A stretch of DNA of 64,000 nucleotides from SHZI01 sp041396045 (GTDB lineage: Bacteria; Pseudomonadota; Gammaproteobacteria; Steroidobacterales; GCA-2729495): contig JAWKZI010000002.1 in NCBI GenBank assembly GCA_041396045.1, positions 124,001 to 188,000 on the forward strand, in the 5' to 3' direction. Every line of letters starts with the position of its first letter. The stretch's first letter is position 1. Below, in pieces: positions 25,989-34,368 of this stretch. The notes beneath the pieces are model-generated. The model did no database searches, was not told the origin of the DNA, and saw nothing but the letters and a program-made list of their open reading frames with translations. The position numbers and the translations under genes were made by a program.

Positions 25989-28023
25989 GGCTTGGGTCCG
26001 CCTTCGGGGAACCGGCTGGCACACGGCGCCGGCGAGTGCCCCGATACATCATCAGCAACAGGCCAGCGCCAGCCAGCAACGACCATTCCGGTTCAGGCAT
26101 CGGTTGCAGCGCACCACCAACGGCGAGATTGCTGACGCCGGCTGGCAGGGGCAGGGCTTGCTTTACGTCGCGCGAAGCGCCATCCGGCACACGTATCGTC
26201 TCGTCGACGGCAACAAATGACGTCGCGCTCGTCAGTAATGAGTACTTCAGACCCAATCCGAGAATCTCTACACGTGACTTTTCTGCAGCATCCGGGAACA
26301 CGTACAGATGCTCCAGCCGCTTGCGCGCCCACAACTGCGGCAGCGTGGCGTCCATGCCAGCAGCCGAAAGCAAAAACTGCCAGGTTTCGGGTCCGCTACC
26401 TGTTGCGCCGTTGAGCTCGATTGTCGCATTGACGCCCGCGCCGCGATACTTGCCAAGAATCATCACCGGGCGCTCAGCCAGCAGGTCCGGATGGGCAGCA
26501 GGTTCAACGTCATAGAGCTCAACATCGCGACCTGTGATTTCGATGCGGGTAAGGACTGGTGCAGAGATGTAGCGACGAAATCGCTCGCTCTCCCGTTCCG
26601 CATCCGCTTCGTTCGTCACGATAAACGCTCTGGCACGACCTACTGTGGCCAGGCCTTCGATCAAAAAGCGATTGACCGAAGTACCAATCCCGAAGGCAAA
26701 CAGATTGCTGCGACCCAGGTTCTCGTCGATCAGCCGAAATGCTGCATCCTCGGCGCTGATGTAGCCGTCGGTAATGACGACGACACTGCGGGACTGGTTC
26801 TCCGCAAGCGGCATATTCAGCGCACGCGACAAGGCTGGCAACAGTTCGGTGCCACCACCACCCTGCATGCTGTTGAGCATTTTCATTGCCCGCGCAAAGT
26901 TGGGGGGTGTGGCAGCCAGCGGTTCAGGGGCCAGTACAGTGGATCCGCCGGAAAAGAACAGGATGTTGAATGAATCGCGTGGTTGAAGCTCCGCCAGTAG
27001 CCGGCGCATCAGCGATGTTGCCGTGTCCAGCGGAAAGCCGTACATGGAGCCAGACACATCCACCAGGAACAGATAGTCACGCGAGGGCAGATCGGCCGGC
27101 TGCACGCGCTGTGGCGGCTCGGCCATCATCATGAAGTAGTGTTCACCACGAAAGTCGAAGCGGGTCAGGCCGGTGAGCAGGGCATTGCCTTGCAGGCGAT
27201 AACGCAGAATGAAGTCGCGATTTGCAGCGGCTGGTCCCGGGTCTGCGAGTTCAATTTGCACGGCATCAGGTCCGTCCCACGTTGACGTGATCTTGTGGCT
27301 GGACGACTGCAGATCATTGATCGGAATCGGCGTTTGCATGTCCACGGTCAAGGTATAGCCAGCCTCACCGGTTGTATCTTTCTTGAGGTAGGGATTGGAG
27401 ACCCAGGCCACCTCCGCGCTGGACTGTGGTGCGTCACCCCCGTAGCGGGGTCCGACCACTCCGGGATAAACAAACTCGTAGACGCCGTCTTCCGCTGCCA
27501 GAATCTCCGTATAGTCGAGTTCGATTACCACTTCGTCGCCTGGCGCGATGTTGGCGACATTCATCGAGAACACGTTCGGTCGCTTCTGTGCCAGCAGCGA
27601 AGCCGCCTTTCCTTGTGATTTGGCGGCCTCATAGGTGCGCTGCGCCTGTTCCCTTTCCTTGATTTTTGCGACGATCCGGCGCTCGCCGATGGTCATCGTC
27701 ATGCCGTTGACCGCAGCACGCGTGGAGCCCGGAAAGATGTAAGTCGCATTGAGTGGCGCCGTGCCCTGATTGCGATAGGTCTGGCGTACGTGGACGCTGG
27801 CAATCACGCCATTCAACCAGGCGCTGACCTGGGTATCCTTTAATGGAAACTGATCGAGTCCGGAGTCATCCGGGAGGGCGAAGTAGGGGGATTCAGCAGA
27901 TGCCAGAGCTGATTCGCTCGCGGAGGCCACTCGCATGAGCATCAGCACGAGCAGAAGGGGCAAGAGCAGCAGGATAATCAGGCTTCGAAGTATCGCGGGC
28001 AGATTGATGTTGGCGTGTTTCAC
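25981..28023 (-). CDS. VIT and VWA domain protein with PEP-CTERM-like sorting signal
   Basis: A protein of 680 residues. The N-terminal signal anchor is rich in Leu (LLLLPLLLVLML). The VIT domain follows (about 40-180; VRQTYRNQGTAPLNATYIFP and VFSMNVANIAPGDEVVIEL), then a von Willebrand A domain with MIDAS DVSGS (about 325) and VVVITDGYIS. The C-terminus is tripartite: MPEPEW (about 642), a hydrophobic stretch SLLAGAGLLLMMY, then RGTRRRR, which resembles PEP-CTERM signals. GTG at 28023 is preferred to the ATG at 28029 because GGAG lies 7 bases before it. It resembles the targets of dedicated proteobacterial sortase systems, but the partner here is an exosortase. Regulated probably by the adjacent creBC. 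Confidence 0.85.
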   Translation of the reverse strand: MKHANINLPAILRSLIILLLLPLLLVLMLMRVASASESALASAESPYFALPDDSGLDQFPLKDTQVSAWLNGVIASVHVRQTYRNQGTAPLNATYIFPGSTRAAVNGMTMTIGERRIVAKIKEREQAQRTYEAAKSQGKAASLLAQKRPNVFSMNVANIAPGDEVVIELDYTEILAAEDGVYEFVYPGVVGPRYGGDAPQSSAEVAWVSNPYLKKDTTGEAGYTLTVDMQTPIPINDLQSSSHKITSTWDGPDAVQIELADPGPAAANRDFILRYRLQGNALLTGLTRFDFRGEHYFMMMAEPPQRVQPADLPSRDYLFLVDVSGSMYGFPLDTATSLMRRLLAELQPRDSFNILFFSGGSTVLAPEPLAATPPNFARAMKMLNSMQGGGGTELLPALSRALNMPLAENQSRSVVVITDGYISAEDAAFRLIDENLGRSNLFAFGIGTSVNRFLIEGLATVGRARAFIVTNEADAERESERFRRYISAPVLTRIEITGRDVELYDVEPAAHPDLLAERPVMILGKYRGAGVNATIELNGATGSGPETWQFLLSAAGMDATLPQLWARKRLEHLYVFPDAAEKSRVEILGLGLKYSLLTSATSFVAVDETIRVPDGASRDVKQALPLPAGVSNLAVGGALQPMPEPEWSLLAGAGLLLMMYRGTRRRRVPAGSPKADPSRD

Positions 28024-28082
28024 TGGCATTCTCCGCGGGGTCTGGACACGGTGCCAGTCTCGCGGTCCGGCATGTTATTGCT

Positions 28083-28126
28083 GCGGAGATCGCGCGAAGA
28101 TTGTGTGGAGATTGCGTGAGCTTGTG
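28083..28126. promoter_or_regulatory. Tandem 11-bp direct repeats, candidate CreB-type operator
   Basis: On the plus strand four consecutive 11-bp units are read: GCGGAGATCGC, GCGAAGATTGT, GTGGAGATTGC and a weaker GTGAGCTTGTG. They lie between the sensor kinase stop and the VIT/VWA start. On the minus strand the last unit is 5 bases before a possible -10 TAACAT (28077-28072). OmpR/PhoB-family regulators, including CreB, bind direct repeats with an 11-bp period, so this is a likely activator site for the VIT-exosortase pair. Confidence 0.6.
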
Positions 28127-28149
28127 TTGGTAGCCCGTACCGTCGTGAC

Positions 28150-29634
28150 CTAGAGTCGTCGCAAGGGCAGCGCGCCCACATTGTGTCGGGGCAACGTCAG
28201 TGTGGCCCGGGTTCCGGGGCTGTCCGTGTCGGATCGGTCGATGGAGATCGCACCACCATGCAACTGAGCGACCTGACGTACAAAGTTCAAGCCCAGCCCG
28301 GTTGACTTGCGCCCGTTGTGGGGCCGTGTAAGGGAATAGAAGCGGTCGAAGATATGTGCCTGCGCATATGGCGGAATGCCGGGTCCCTCATCGGTAATGG
28401 CAAGCTTCACCTTGCCAGCGTCAGCGGTGCCTGTGATGGTCACCGTCCCGCCCTCGGGAGAAAAATCCAGGGCATTGCGGACCAGGTTGTCGATTGCCTG
28501 ACGGAGCAGTAGCGCGTCACCGTGCAAGGCGTCATCGCCGCTGAAATCTGTAGCTACCCGGATATTGCGCATGGCACCAGCCTCGCGCGCAGTTGCTGCT
28601 GTCAAATCTGCCAGTTCAAACAGGGCAACCCGCTCGGCATGTTCCAGTACACCGATACGCTCCAGGGATGCCAGCTCAAGGAGTCGATCGGCAATATCGT
28701 TGAGGCGGTCCACCTCTCGTTCTATTGCGGCAGAAAAACTCTGCCGTTGGGTCGGTGCCAGATCGCCTGCGAGCAGTTCTGCGCTCGCACGGATTGCGGT
28801 CAGCGGGCTCTTGACCTCGTGCGTCAACGACTGGACGTACGCCTCGATGTAGGCGTTGTTGTCCAGGGCCTGACGCATGCTCTCCATCGCTTTGCCGACC
28901 CGGCCGATCTCGTTGTTGCCCATCGCTGGCAGTACAACCCGCTCGCCACGGCTGACGCGATTGGCATAGTCGACCAGGGATTGCAGCGGCCGTGTCATCC
29001 ACACGTACAGCAGCAGTGCGAAGGTAATGGCAACGCCACCAGTCAGCAGTGCGACCGTAATAAACTGCCGGCGGGCGCTGATGATGAATCTCTCGATATT
29101 GGTTTTGGGTTTGCCAATACTTACGACGCCAACACGTCGCCCATCAACAACAATTGGCGCAGCCACATAGGCCACGGACACAGGAACTGTTGAGCCGTCA
29201 GGCTGTTTGATGACCTCATCGGTGGTTCTGGCGCCGTATTGCCCGACCAGTGTCAGCGCCACATCGCGCCAGTCAAAGAAGTCCTCGCCTGGCTGATGGC
29301 CGGGCTGGGAGTGGAAGAGGAGGCGCCCGCGGTTGTCGGTGACATAGACGCGAATGTCAGCGGAGGTCTTTTCCACCGAGTAGATCTGTGCCGAGAGTTG
29401 ACGGCGACCGAGACGCTGCATTGCTGCCTGCAGACTGCGAAAGCGCATATCCGGCGGTAATGGCCAGCTTATGGCGAGCTGCTCTGCGAGCAGATTGGCA
29501 CTGTCAACCAGCACTTCTTCAAAAGATTCGCTGTAGCGGTTACGCAAGTCGCCGGTGATCCACCAGGATAGCCAGCCAAACCCCGCCACCACAGTGGCAG
29601 CGAAGATGATGAAGATACGGGTTCGAATGCTCAC
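28150..29634 (-). CDS. creC: Two-component sensor histidine kinase, CreC-like
   Basis: A protein of 494 residues with two membrane segments (about 7-25 and 190-212). The CreC-type periplasmic domain has VYVTDNRGRLLFHSQ and FDWRDVALTLVGQYGARTTD, then YVAAPIVVDGRRVGVVSIGK, which match E. coli CreC closely. HAMP is followed by the H-box SLTHEVKSPLTAI (His about 271), the N-box DNLVRNALDF, and G boxes DEGPGIP and GLGLNFV. It is coupled to creB by an ATGA overlap. The usual creD gene is absent; the downstream genes are the VIT/VWA protein and exosortase. Confidence 0.92.
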   Translation of the reverse strand: MSIRTRIFIIFAATVVAGFGWLSWWITGDLRNRYSESFEEVLVDSANLLAEQLAISWPLPPDMRFRSLQAAMQRLGRRQLSAQIYSVEKTSADIRVYVTDNRGRLLFHSQPGHQPGEDFFDWRDVALTLVGQYGARTTDEVIKQPDGSTVPVSVAYVAAPIVVDGRRVGVVSIGKPKTNIERFIISARRQFITVALLTGGVAITFALLLYVWMTRPLQSLVDYANRVSRGERVVLPAMGNNEIGRVGKAMESMRQALDNNAYIEAYVQSLTHEVKSPLTAIRASAELLAGDLAPTQRQSFSAAIEREVDRLNDIADRLLELASLERIGVLEHAERVALFELADLTAATAREAGAMRNIRVATDFSGDDALHGDALLLRQAIDNLVRNALDFSPEGGTVTITGTADAGKVKLAITDEGPGIPPYAQAHIFDRFYSLTRPHNGRKSTGLGLNFVRQVAQLHGGAISIDRSDTDSPGTRATLTLPRHNVGALPLRRL

Positions 29635-30404
29635 TCTGTTGTTGTGGGTGCCGTCTTGCGGAAACTGTCCAGATCCAGTGAATACCCCAGTCCGCGGTGA
29701 GTGCGGATCAGGTCCGTCGTGGCATTGATCTCACGCAGTTTGGCCCGCAGGCTCTTTATGTGCGTGTCGACGGTGCGCTCCAGCCGGTGATCCGGCGCGT
29801 CCCATGCCTGCTCCAGTAACTGGCTGCGACTGAGCACGCGCCCCGGGTGTTTGAGTAAGGCCTCGAGCAGGTGGTACTCATGCAAGGTCAGGGTCAGGAC
29901 CTGGTTGTGATAGCTGATCTCCCGGCGACTCTCGTCGTGAGTGAAGGGCCCGGTACAGACCAGACTTGAATCCCGGGTTTCATTGTCAGCGGTTGGAGCC
30001 ACCACGGGTTCAGACCGACGCATGACCATGCGGACCCGTGCCATCAGTTCCCGCAAGCTGAAGGGTTTAACGACGTAGTCGTCTGCACCCATTTCCAGAC
30101 CTGCCACCCGATCGATTTCCTCGGCCCGTGCCGTCAGGAAAACCACTGGTGCCCCGCTGACTTCACGAATGCGGCGAAAGAACTCAAAGCCATTGCCGTC
30201 TGGCAGGCCGATGTCGAGCAGAATCAGATTCGGCCTGGTGCCACCATCTGCCCTGGTATCGTCCGACTTGAGCTCCGTAACACAGTCATGACCGTTGGCA
30301 AAATGCCGGCAGCGGTAGCCCTCTGCTTGCAGGGCAAATACCACCGCCTCGGCAATCGAGGCTTCGTCTTCGACCAGAAAAACCGTGGGTGCGGCAGACT
30401 GCAT
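29631..30404 (-). CDS. creB: Two-component response regulator, CreB-like (OmpR family)
   Basis: A protein of 257 residues. The receiver has the phospho-acceptor Asp64 in LILLDIGLPDGNGFEFF and FLTARAEEIDRVAGLEMGAD, nearly as in E. coli CreB, with Lys in VVKPFS. The C-terminal winged helix has LTLHEYHLLEALLKHPGRVL and RTVDTHIKSLRAKLREI, ending THRGLGYSL. It has an insertion of about 15 residues in the receiver (KSDDTRADGGTRP) and one between the domains. It is the first gene of the creB-creC-VIT-exosortase series. Confidence 0.93.
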   Translation of the reverse strand: MQSAAPTVFLVEDEASIAEAVVFALQAEGYRCRHFANGHDCVTELKSDDTRADGGTRPNLILLDIGLPDGNGFEFFRRIREVSGAPVVFLTARAEEIDRVAGLEMGADDYVVKPFSLRELMARVRMVMRRSEPVVAPTADNETRDSSLVCTGPFTHDESRREISYHNQVLTLTLHEYHLLEALLKHPGRVLSRSQLLEQAWDAPDHRLERTVDTHIKSLRAKLREINATTDLIRTHRGLGYSLDLDSFRKTAPTTTE

Positions 30405-30472
30405 GCGCGCAGTCTAGCGCGGACTCGAGGAGTCGGCGCAACTGACATCCAGTGAAGCTCCCCAACGCTGGC

Positions 30473-31831
30473 CTAAATCAGAAAACCAAGATCGCGAGTT
30501 GCGAAATTGCCGAGGCTGGGTGCAATTGTTTCAAGATCGGTGTCAGCAACACCGAACCAGCGCGCGAGCGTGGCAGCGTACTGATCCGATGACAGCTCCG
30601 GAATCAGCCGCCCGCCACCGACATCTACGGCGCCGCCGATTTCAAGCAGCGGGTAACTGCCATAGAACTGCCGCCCGCGCACGGCATCGCCGACAACCAG
30701 TTGCACACCACCCCAGGCATGATCGGTACCGTCGCCGTTCGAAGTAAGCGTGCGTCCAAAGTCGGACTGCGTAAATGCTGTGACGGACTGCGAGATACCG
30801 AGCTCGACTGTTGCCGCGTGGAACGCCGCCATGGCATCGCTGATGCCACCCAGCAAGCCAGGCTGGTCGGCCACCTGATCGTTGTGCGTATCAAAGCCGC
30901 CGGCGGCGACGAAGAAGACCTGCCGATTCATCTGCAGCCGGTCCCGGACCGCAATCGTGCGGGCCACGGTGCGTAGTTGTGTGCCCAGATTTGTCGCAGG
31001 AAATGTCGTTGACAGGGTTGGTGCCATCGCAAGCGCCGCATTGACACTGTCGGAGACCTGTAGCGCACGGTGCTGCACGCTCGCATAAGCCCGTTCGTAG
31101 ACGGTGTCGTAGCTTGCATTCACGACATTTTCGAAGCCCTGCCGGCGTGCATCGGCCAGGGCATCTCCGGCAAAGCCGAAGAACTCGACGGGACCCTCGG
31201 GTCCCATGGTGTAGGGCACGCTTTGTTCGCCGGCCTGGAAGATCGTCTGGCCAGACAGCGACACGTTCAGCGGGAGCTGCTGTCCACTGGTTGTCGCGGA
31301 CAGCACGTCGGCCATCCGGCCGGCCCAGCCGGTTTTCGACTGGGCATTGCCCTTGAGTGTGTGCCACTGATCCTGCTGGTCGTTGTGCGAGAAAAGCTGT
31401 GGTGGGAGCGGTACTGACTTCGCTGCATACTGTGCTTTGGTCGTCGGTGCAATCAGTGGTCCCGCATTGGCGATGACGGCACAGCGATTGGTCTCGAACA
31501 GTTGCTGCACACCCGACATTGCAGGATGGAAGCCATATTGCGCGCCATCGGGGGTGAGTGGCGAGATTGGCAACAGCGTGGTCTGGTCCAGTGCCAGGGA
31601 CTGGCGAGAGGCGGCGTAAACGGCGTACTCGGCGTCACTGCGCGGCACAACCATGTTCCAGGAGTCGTTGCCACCGAACAGGAAGACGCACACCAGAGCC
31701 CGATAATCATTGAATGGCGCGTAGCTGCCGGCCATCTGCGCCATGACAGTATTCGGCACATGTCCAAAGGCATAGATGAAGCCGCCGGCAGCTGCGGCAC
31801 GAAGAAAGCGTCGGCGATCGAAGTTGCTCAT
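30473..31831 (-). CDS. DUF1501 family protein, Tat-exported
   Basis: A protein of 452 residues. The N-terminus has the twin-arginine signal DRRRFLRAAAAGGF. The body has the DUF1501 (sulfatase-like) features LVCVFLFGGNDSWNMVVP, PQLFSHNDQQDQWH, FFVAAGGFDTHNDQ and TQSDFGRTL. The family belongs to the alkaline-phosphatase fold and is nearly always encoded with DUF1800, as here, where the two genes overlap by ATGA. The function is unknown; a role in the periplasm or at the cell surface is inferred. Confidence 0.93.
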   Translation of the reverse strand: MSNFDRRRFLRAAAAGGFIYAFGHVPNTVMAQMAGSYAPFNDYRALVCVFLFGGNDSWNMVVPRSDAEYAVYAASRQSLALDQTTLLPISPLTPDGAQYGFHPAMSGVQQLFETNRCAVIANAGPLIAPTTKAQYAAKSVPLPPQLFSHNDQQDQWHTLKGNAQSKTGWAGRMADVLSATTSGQQLPLNVSLSGQTIFQAGEQSVPYTMGPEGPVEFFGFAGDALADARRQGFENVVNASYDTVYERAYASVQHRALQVSDSVNAALAMAPTLSTTFPATNLGTQLRTVARTIAVRDRLQMNRQVFFVAAGGFDTHNDQVADQPGLLGGISDAMAAFHAATVELGISQSVTAFTQSDFGRTLTSNGDGTDHAWGGVQLVVGDAVRGRQFYGSYPLLEIGGAVDVGGGRLIPELSSDQYAATLARWFGVADTDLETIAPSLGNFATRDLGFLI

Positions 31832-33513
31832 GGCTGCCTCGCAAACTCGGGTGAGGATGAAATCAGAAACAAGGCCTCGGCGACCCGCAGTTCAGGCAGG
31901 TTGGTCGGTATGAGATCAACCTGCCGAACGGCCTCGGTGCGCAGAGCCGGCGAAATCCGGCCGGCGAGAAGCCGATCGGCAATCTTGTCGACGAGCTGGC
32001 CACTGTTGGCCATGACCGCCGTCTCGGCAGCCGTGTCCAGGATCGGTGAGTTGGCCTGCCGTGCCGGGCAGACCGCCAACGGCTTGGGTATGTAGCAGAA
32101 CGCTGTTGCGAACAGATAGTTCGTCACCTGCGTATTCTGGTACTCGGTGGCAATTTGCATTTCCGGTGCCACCAGACCCTGGTCGGTGATCTCGCCCGGG
32201 GGGCCGTAGAAGGGGCTGAAGAAGTTAAATACAGATGGTGCCTGCAGCGGTTTCTGACCGAGCACGTCTGATAGTTGCGGCACCACCAGCTTGCCACTGC
32301 CTGAACTCACATTGTAGGCACGCCAGAGCTGCGTGAGGCGCAACAGCGGCTCCTTCAGCTTGCCGTCCGTGTCGGCTGCGGGGGTCGTGCGTGCTTCACT
32401 GTCCAGCAGGATCGCCTTCACGACAGCACCGAGATTGCCACGCTGCCCCGTGCCATCATCGTTGAAGACTGTAGCCACCCGCGCGACATACGCGGCCGAC
32501 GGGTTGCTGGTGACGAGCCGCTGGATAAGGCGCAGTGAGACAAACGGGGCAACGTTCGGATGATTGGCAATATTGTCGAGTGCATCAGCCAGATCCTCTA
32601 CTGGCGTCTGGCCCGCGGGGATCGTTTGCAGAGCGGCGCCGGGATAGCCGAGTACCAGTTTTTGTCCGGTGTCGTGCTGTACCGCGTAGGCCTGCATCGG
32701 CAGTGACTGGTTGGCAATAGATGGGCGGGCCTGCCGGAAACTGGCACCGCCCGCCCAGTTCCAGCCGGTGTAGACATGTGCAAATCCCTCGACCGTGGCC
32801 TGATCGTAGGTAGGGATCGGCTGTCCCTGTCCATCCAGCGTGGTACTGCCGTCGAGGTTGAGCTGCACCAGGCCGATGGAAAACAATTGCATCAGCTCTC
32901 GTGCATAGTTTTCGTCAGGGCGGATATTGAGCGCCGCATCCGGCTTGTGGTTGCCTAACATCGACAGATAGACGCCCATCGCCGGGTGCAGCGTGACGTC
33001 CTCGATAAGCTGGCGATAGCTGCCGAAGGCGTCGCGTGCGAGCGTGTCGTAGTAGTCGGCGACTGCCCACGGAAGCTGCTTCAAGGATACTTCAGATACC
33101 ACCATGATCTCAGAGAGCGCGAACGCCACACGCTGGCGCAACTGGTCGTTGCCACGCACTGAATTTTCGAACCAGGCTGCGACACGGTCACCCTGCAAGG
33201 GGGCAAAGTTATTGACCGGAGGTGCCATGGCCGCGTAAGCAGCGTCCACGGCCGGAAGCTCCAACGATGCCGGCAGGGCAAGCTGTGCATCGATCCATGG
33301 CTCGTAACCCTGGGAGATCACCTGCTGAGCCGCTTCGTCGGTTGCGCCAAAACTTGCCTGATTGAGAAAGCGAAATGCTTCGGCCCTGGTGATCGTGGCG
33401 GGTGGGGGCGGTGGTGGAGGCGGGGATGAGGATGAGGCATCCGATCCGCCCCCACAGCCCACCAGCAGGGCGCATATTGCACCCGTCGCTACAACATAAA
33501 CCCGAGAATTCAT
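31828..33513 (-). CDS. DUF1800 family lipoprotein
   Basis: A protein of 561 residues. The lipobox is LLVGC (Cys20), followed by a Ser-rich and then an eight-Pro linker. The DUF1800 domain begins TRAEAFRFLNQASFGATDEA and contains NYARELMQLFSIGLVQL and FAHVYTGWNW, with VFNFFSPFYGPPGEI near the end. The protein is probably held at the outer membrane. It is the first gene of a two-gene unit with the DUF1501 gene. The biochemical role of the pair is unknown. Confidence 0.93.
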   Translation of the reverse strand: MNSRVYVVATGAICALLVGCGGGSDASSSSPPPPPPPPATITRAEAFRFLNQASFGATDEAAQQVISQGYEPWIDAQLALPASLELPAVDAAYAAMAPPVNNFAPLQGDRVAAWFENSVRGNDQLRQRVAFALSEIMVVSEVSLKQLPWAVADYYDTLARDAFGSYRQLIEDVTLHPAMGVYLSMLGNHKPDAALNIRPDENYARELMQLFSIGLVQLNLDGSTTLDGQGQPIPTYDQATVEGFAHVYTGWNWAGGASFRQARPSIANQSLPMQAYAVQHDTGQKLVLGYPGAALQTIPAGQTPVEDLADALDNIANHPNVAPFVSLRLIQRLVTSNPSAAYVARVATVFNDDGTGQRGNLGAVVKAILLDSEARTTPAADTDGKLKEPLLRLTQLWRAYNVSSGSGKLVVPQLSDVLGQKPLQAPSVFNFFSPFYGPPGEITDQGLVAPEMQIATEYQNTQVTNYLFATAFCYIPKPLAVCPARQANSPILDTAAETAVMANSGQLVDKIADRLLAGRISPALRTEAVRQVDLIPTNLPELRVAEALFLISSSPEFARQP

Positions 33514-33649
33514 AGGACAGTCCCTGATCTGCTATGGAAGTAAAACGCACCAACCAACGCCGCGTTGACAAGTGATGGCACCTATCTGCCGCCATGAACA
33601 AGCACGACAGAGCCATTTTTGAGCCTGGAAACGCTAGCATGCCCCACCC

Positions 33650-34353
33650 ATGAGCGATCCAACGTCAAAAGGAAGCCTTGAGATCCGGTGGACCTATGTC
33701 CTGGGCGCTATGGCAGTTCTCGCCATAGTGGGTCTCTACTACGTGCTGCCGGTGAAAGACTGGACCGTCAGCTTTGGCAGTCGGATGGAAGAACGTGGTC
33801 CCTGGGGGTTGCTGATCTTCGCACTGGTTTACGTAGTCGGGATCATATTGCTCGTTCCTTCCTCCATAATGACAGTTGCGGCTGGTCTGGCCTTCGGGGT
33901 GACCAAAGGCTTTCCTCTGGTCGCTCCGCGACGATTGGTGCCGCGGTGGCGTTTCTGGTAGCCCGGTATCTGGTGTACGGGGCGGTGGCAAAATTCGTCG
34001 AACAAAGGCCGAAGGTTGCGGCAATCAATACCGTCATCAGCGACGGAGGGTGGCAGATAGTGGGTCTGCTTCGCCTGAGCCCTCTGCTGCCGTTCAGTCT
34101 GCAAAATTACCTGTACGGCGTCACAGACGTGCGGTTTAGCCACTATGTGATGGCGACCCTCGTGGGCACCATGCCGAGCAAGCTGCTTTATGTTTTTGTG
34201 GGCGCAGCGGGCAAGGCCGCTGCTGGTGGCGTAAACAGTCGTTTGCAGTTGATGTTTATTTCTGTGGGCCTCATCGTCACCATCGGCACCGCAATATTGG
34301 TAGCCAGGCGTGCCAGGACACAACTCAGGAAGCGCGGCATTTCGGCCGTATAA
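33650..34353 (+). CDS. VTT-domain (TVP38/TMEM64, DedA-like) membrane protein, one frameshift
   Basis: The first frame gives transmembrane segments WTYVLGAMAVLAIVGLYYVL and GLLIFALVYVVGIILLVPSS, the latter part of the VTT signature. It leaves the family after GVTKGFPLVA near 33930. A second frame continues colinearly as SATIGAAVAFLVARYL, then LLRLSPLLPFSLQNYLYGVT, the most conserved VTT motif, to a basic C-terminus. One missing base near GTCGCTCCGCG (restoring VASATIG) repairs the gene to about 234 residues. The family is implicated in lipid scrambling and envelope homeostasis. Confidence 0.85.
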
Positions 34354-34368
34354 GTCCCGCGGAGCCTG

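Noticed and set aside
33375..33425. Possible tandem DNA repeat
   Set aside because: The short G-rich repeat only encodes the eight-proline and serine linker of the DUF1800 lipoprotein.
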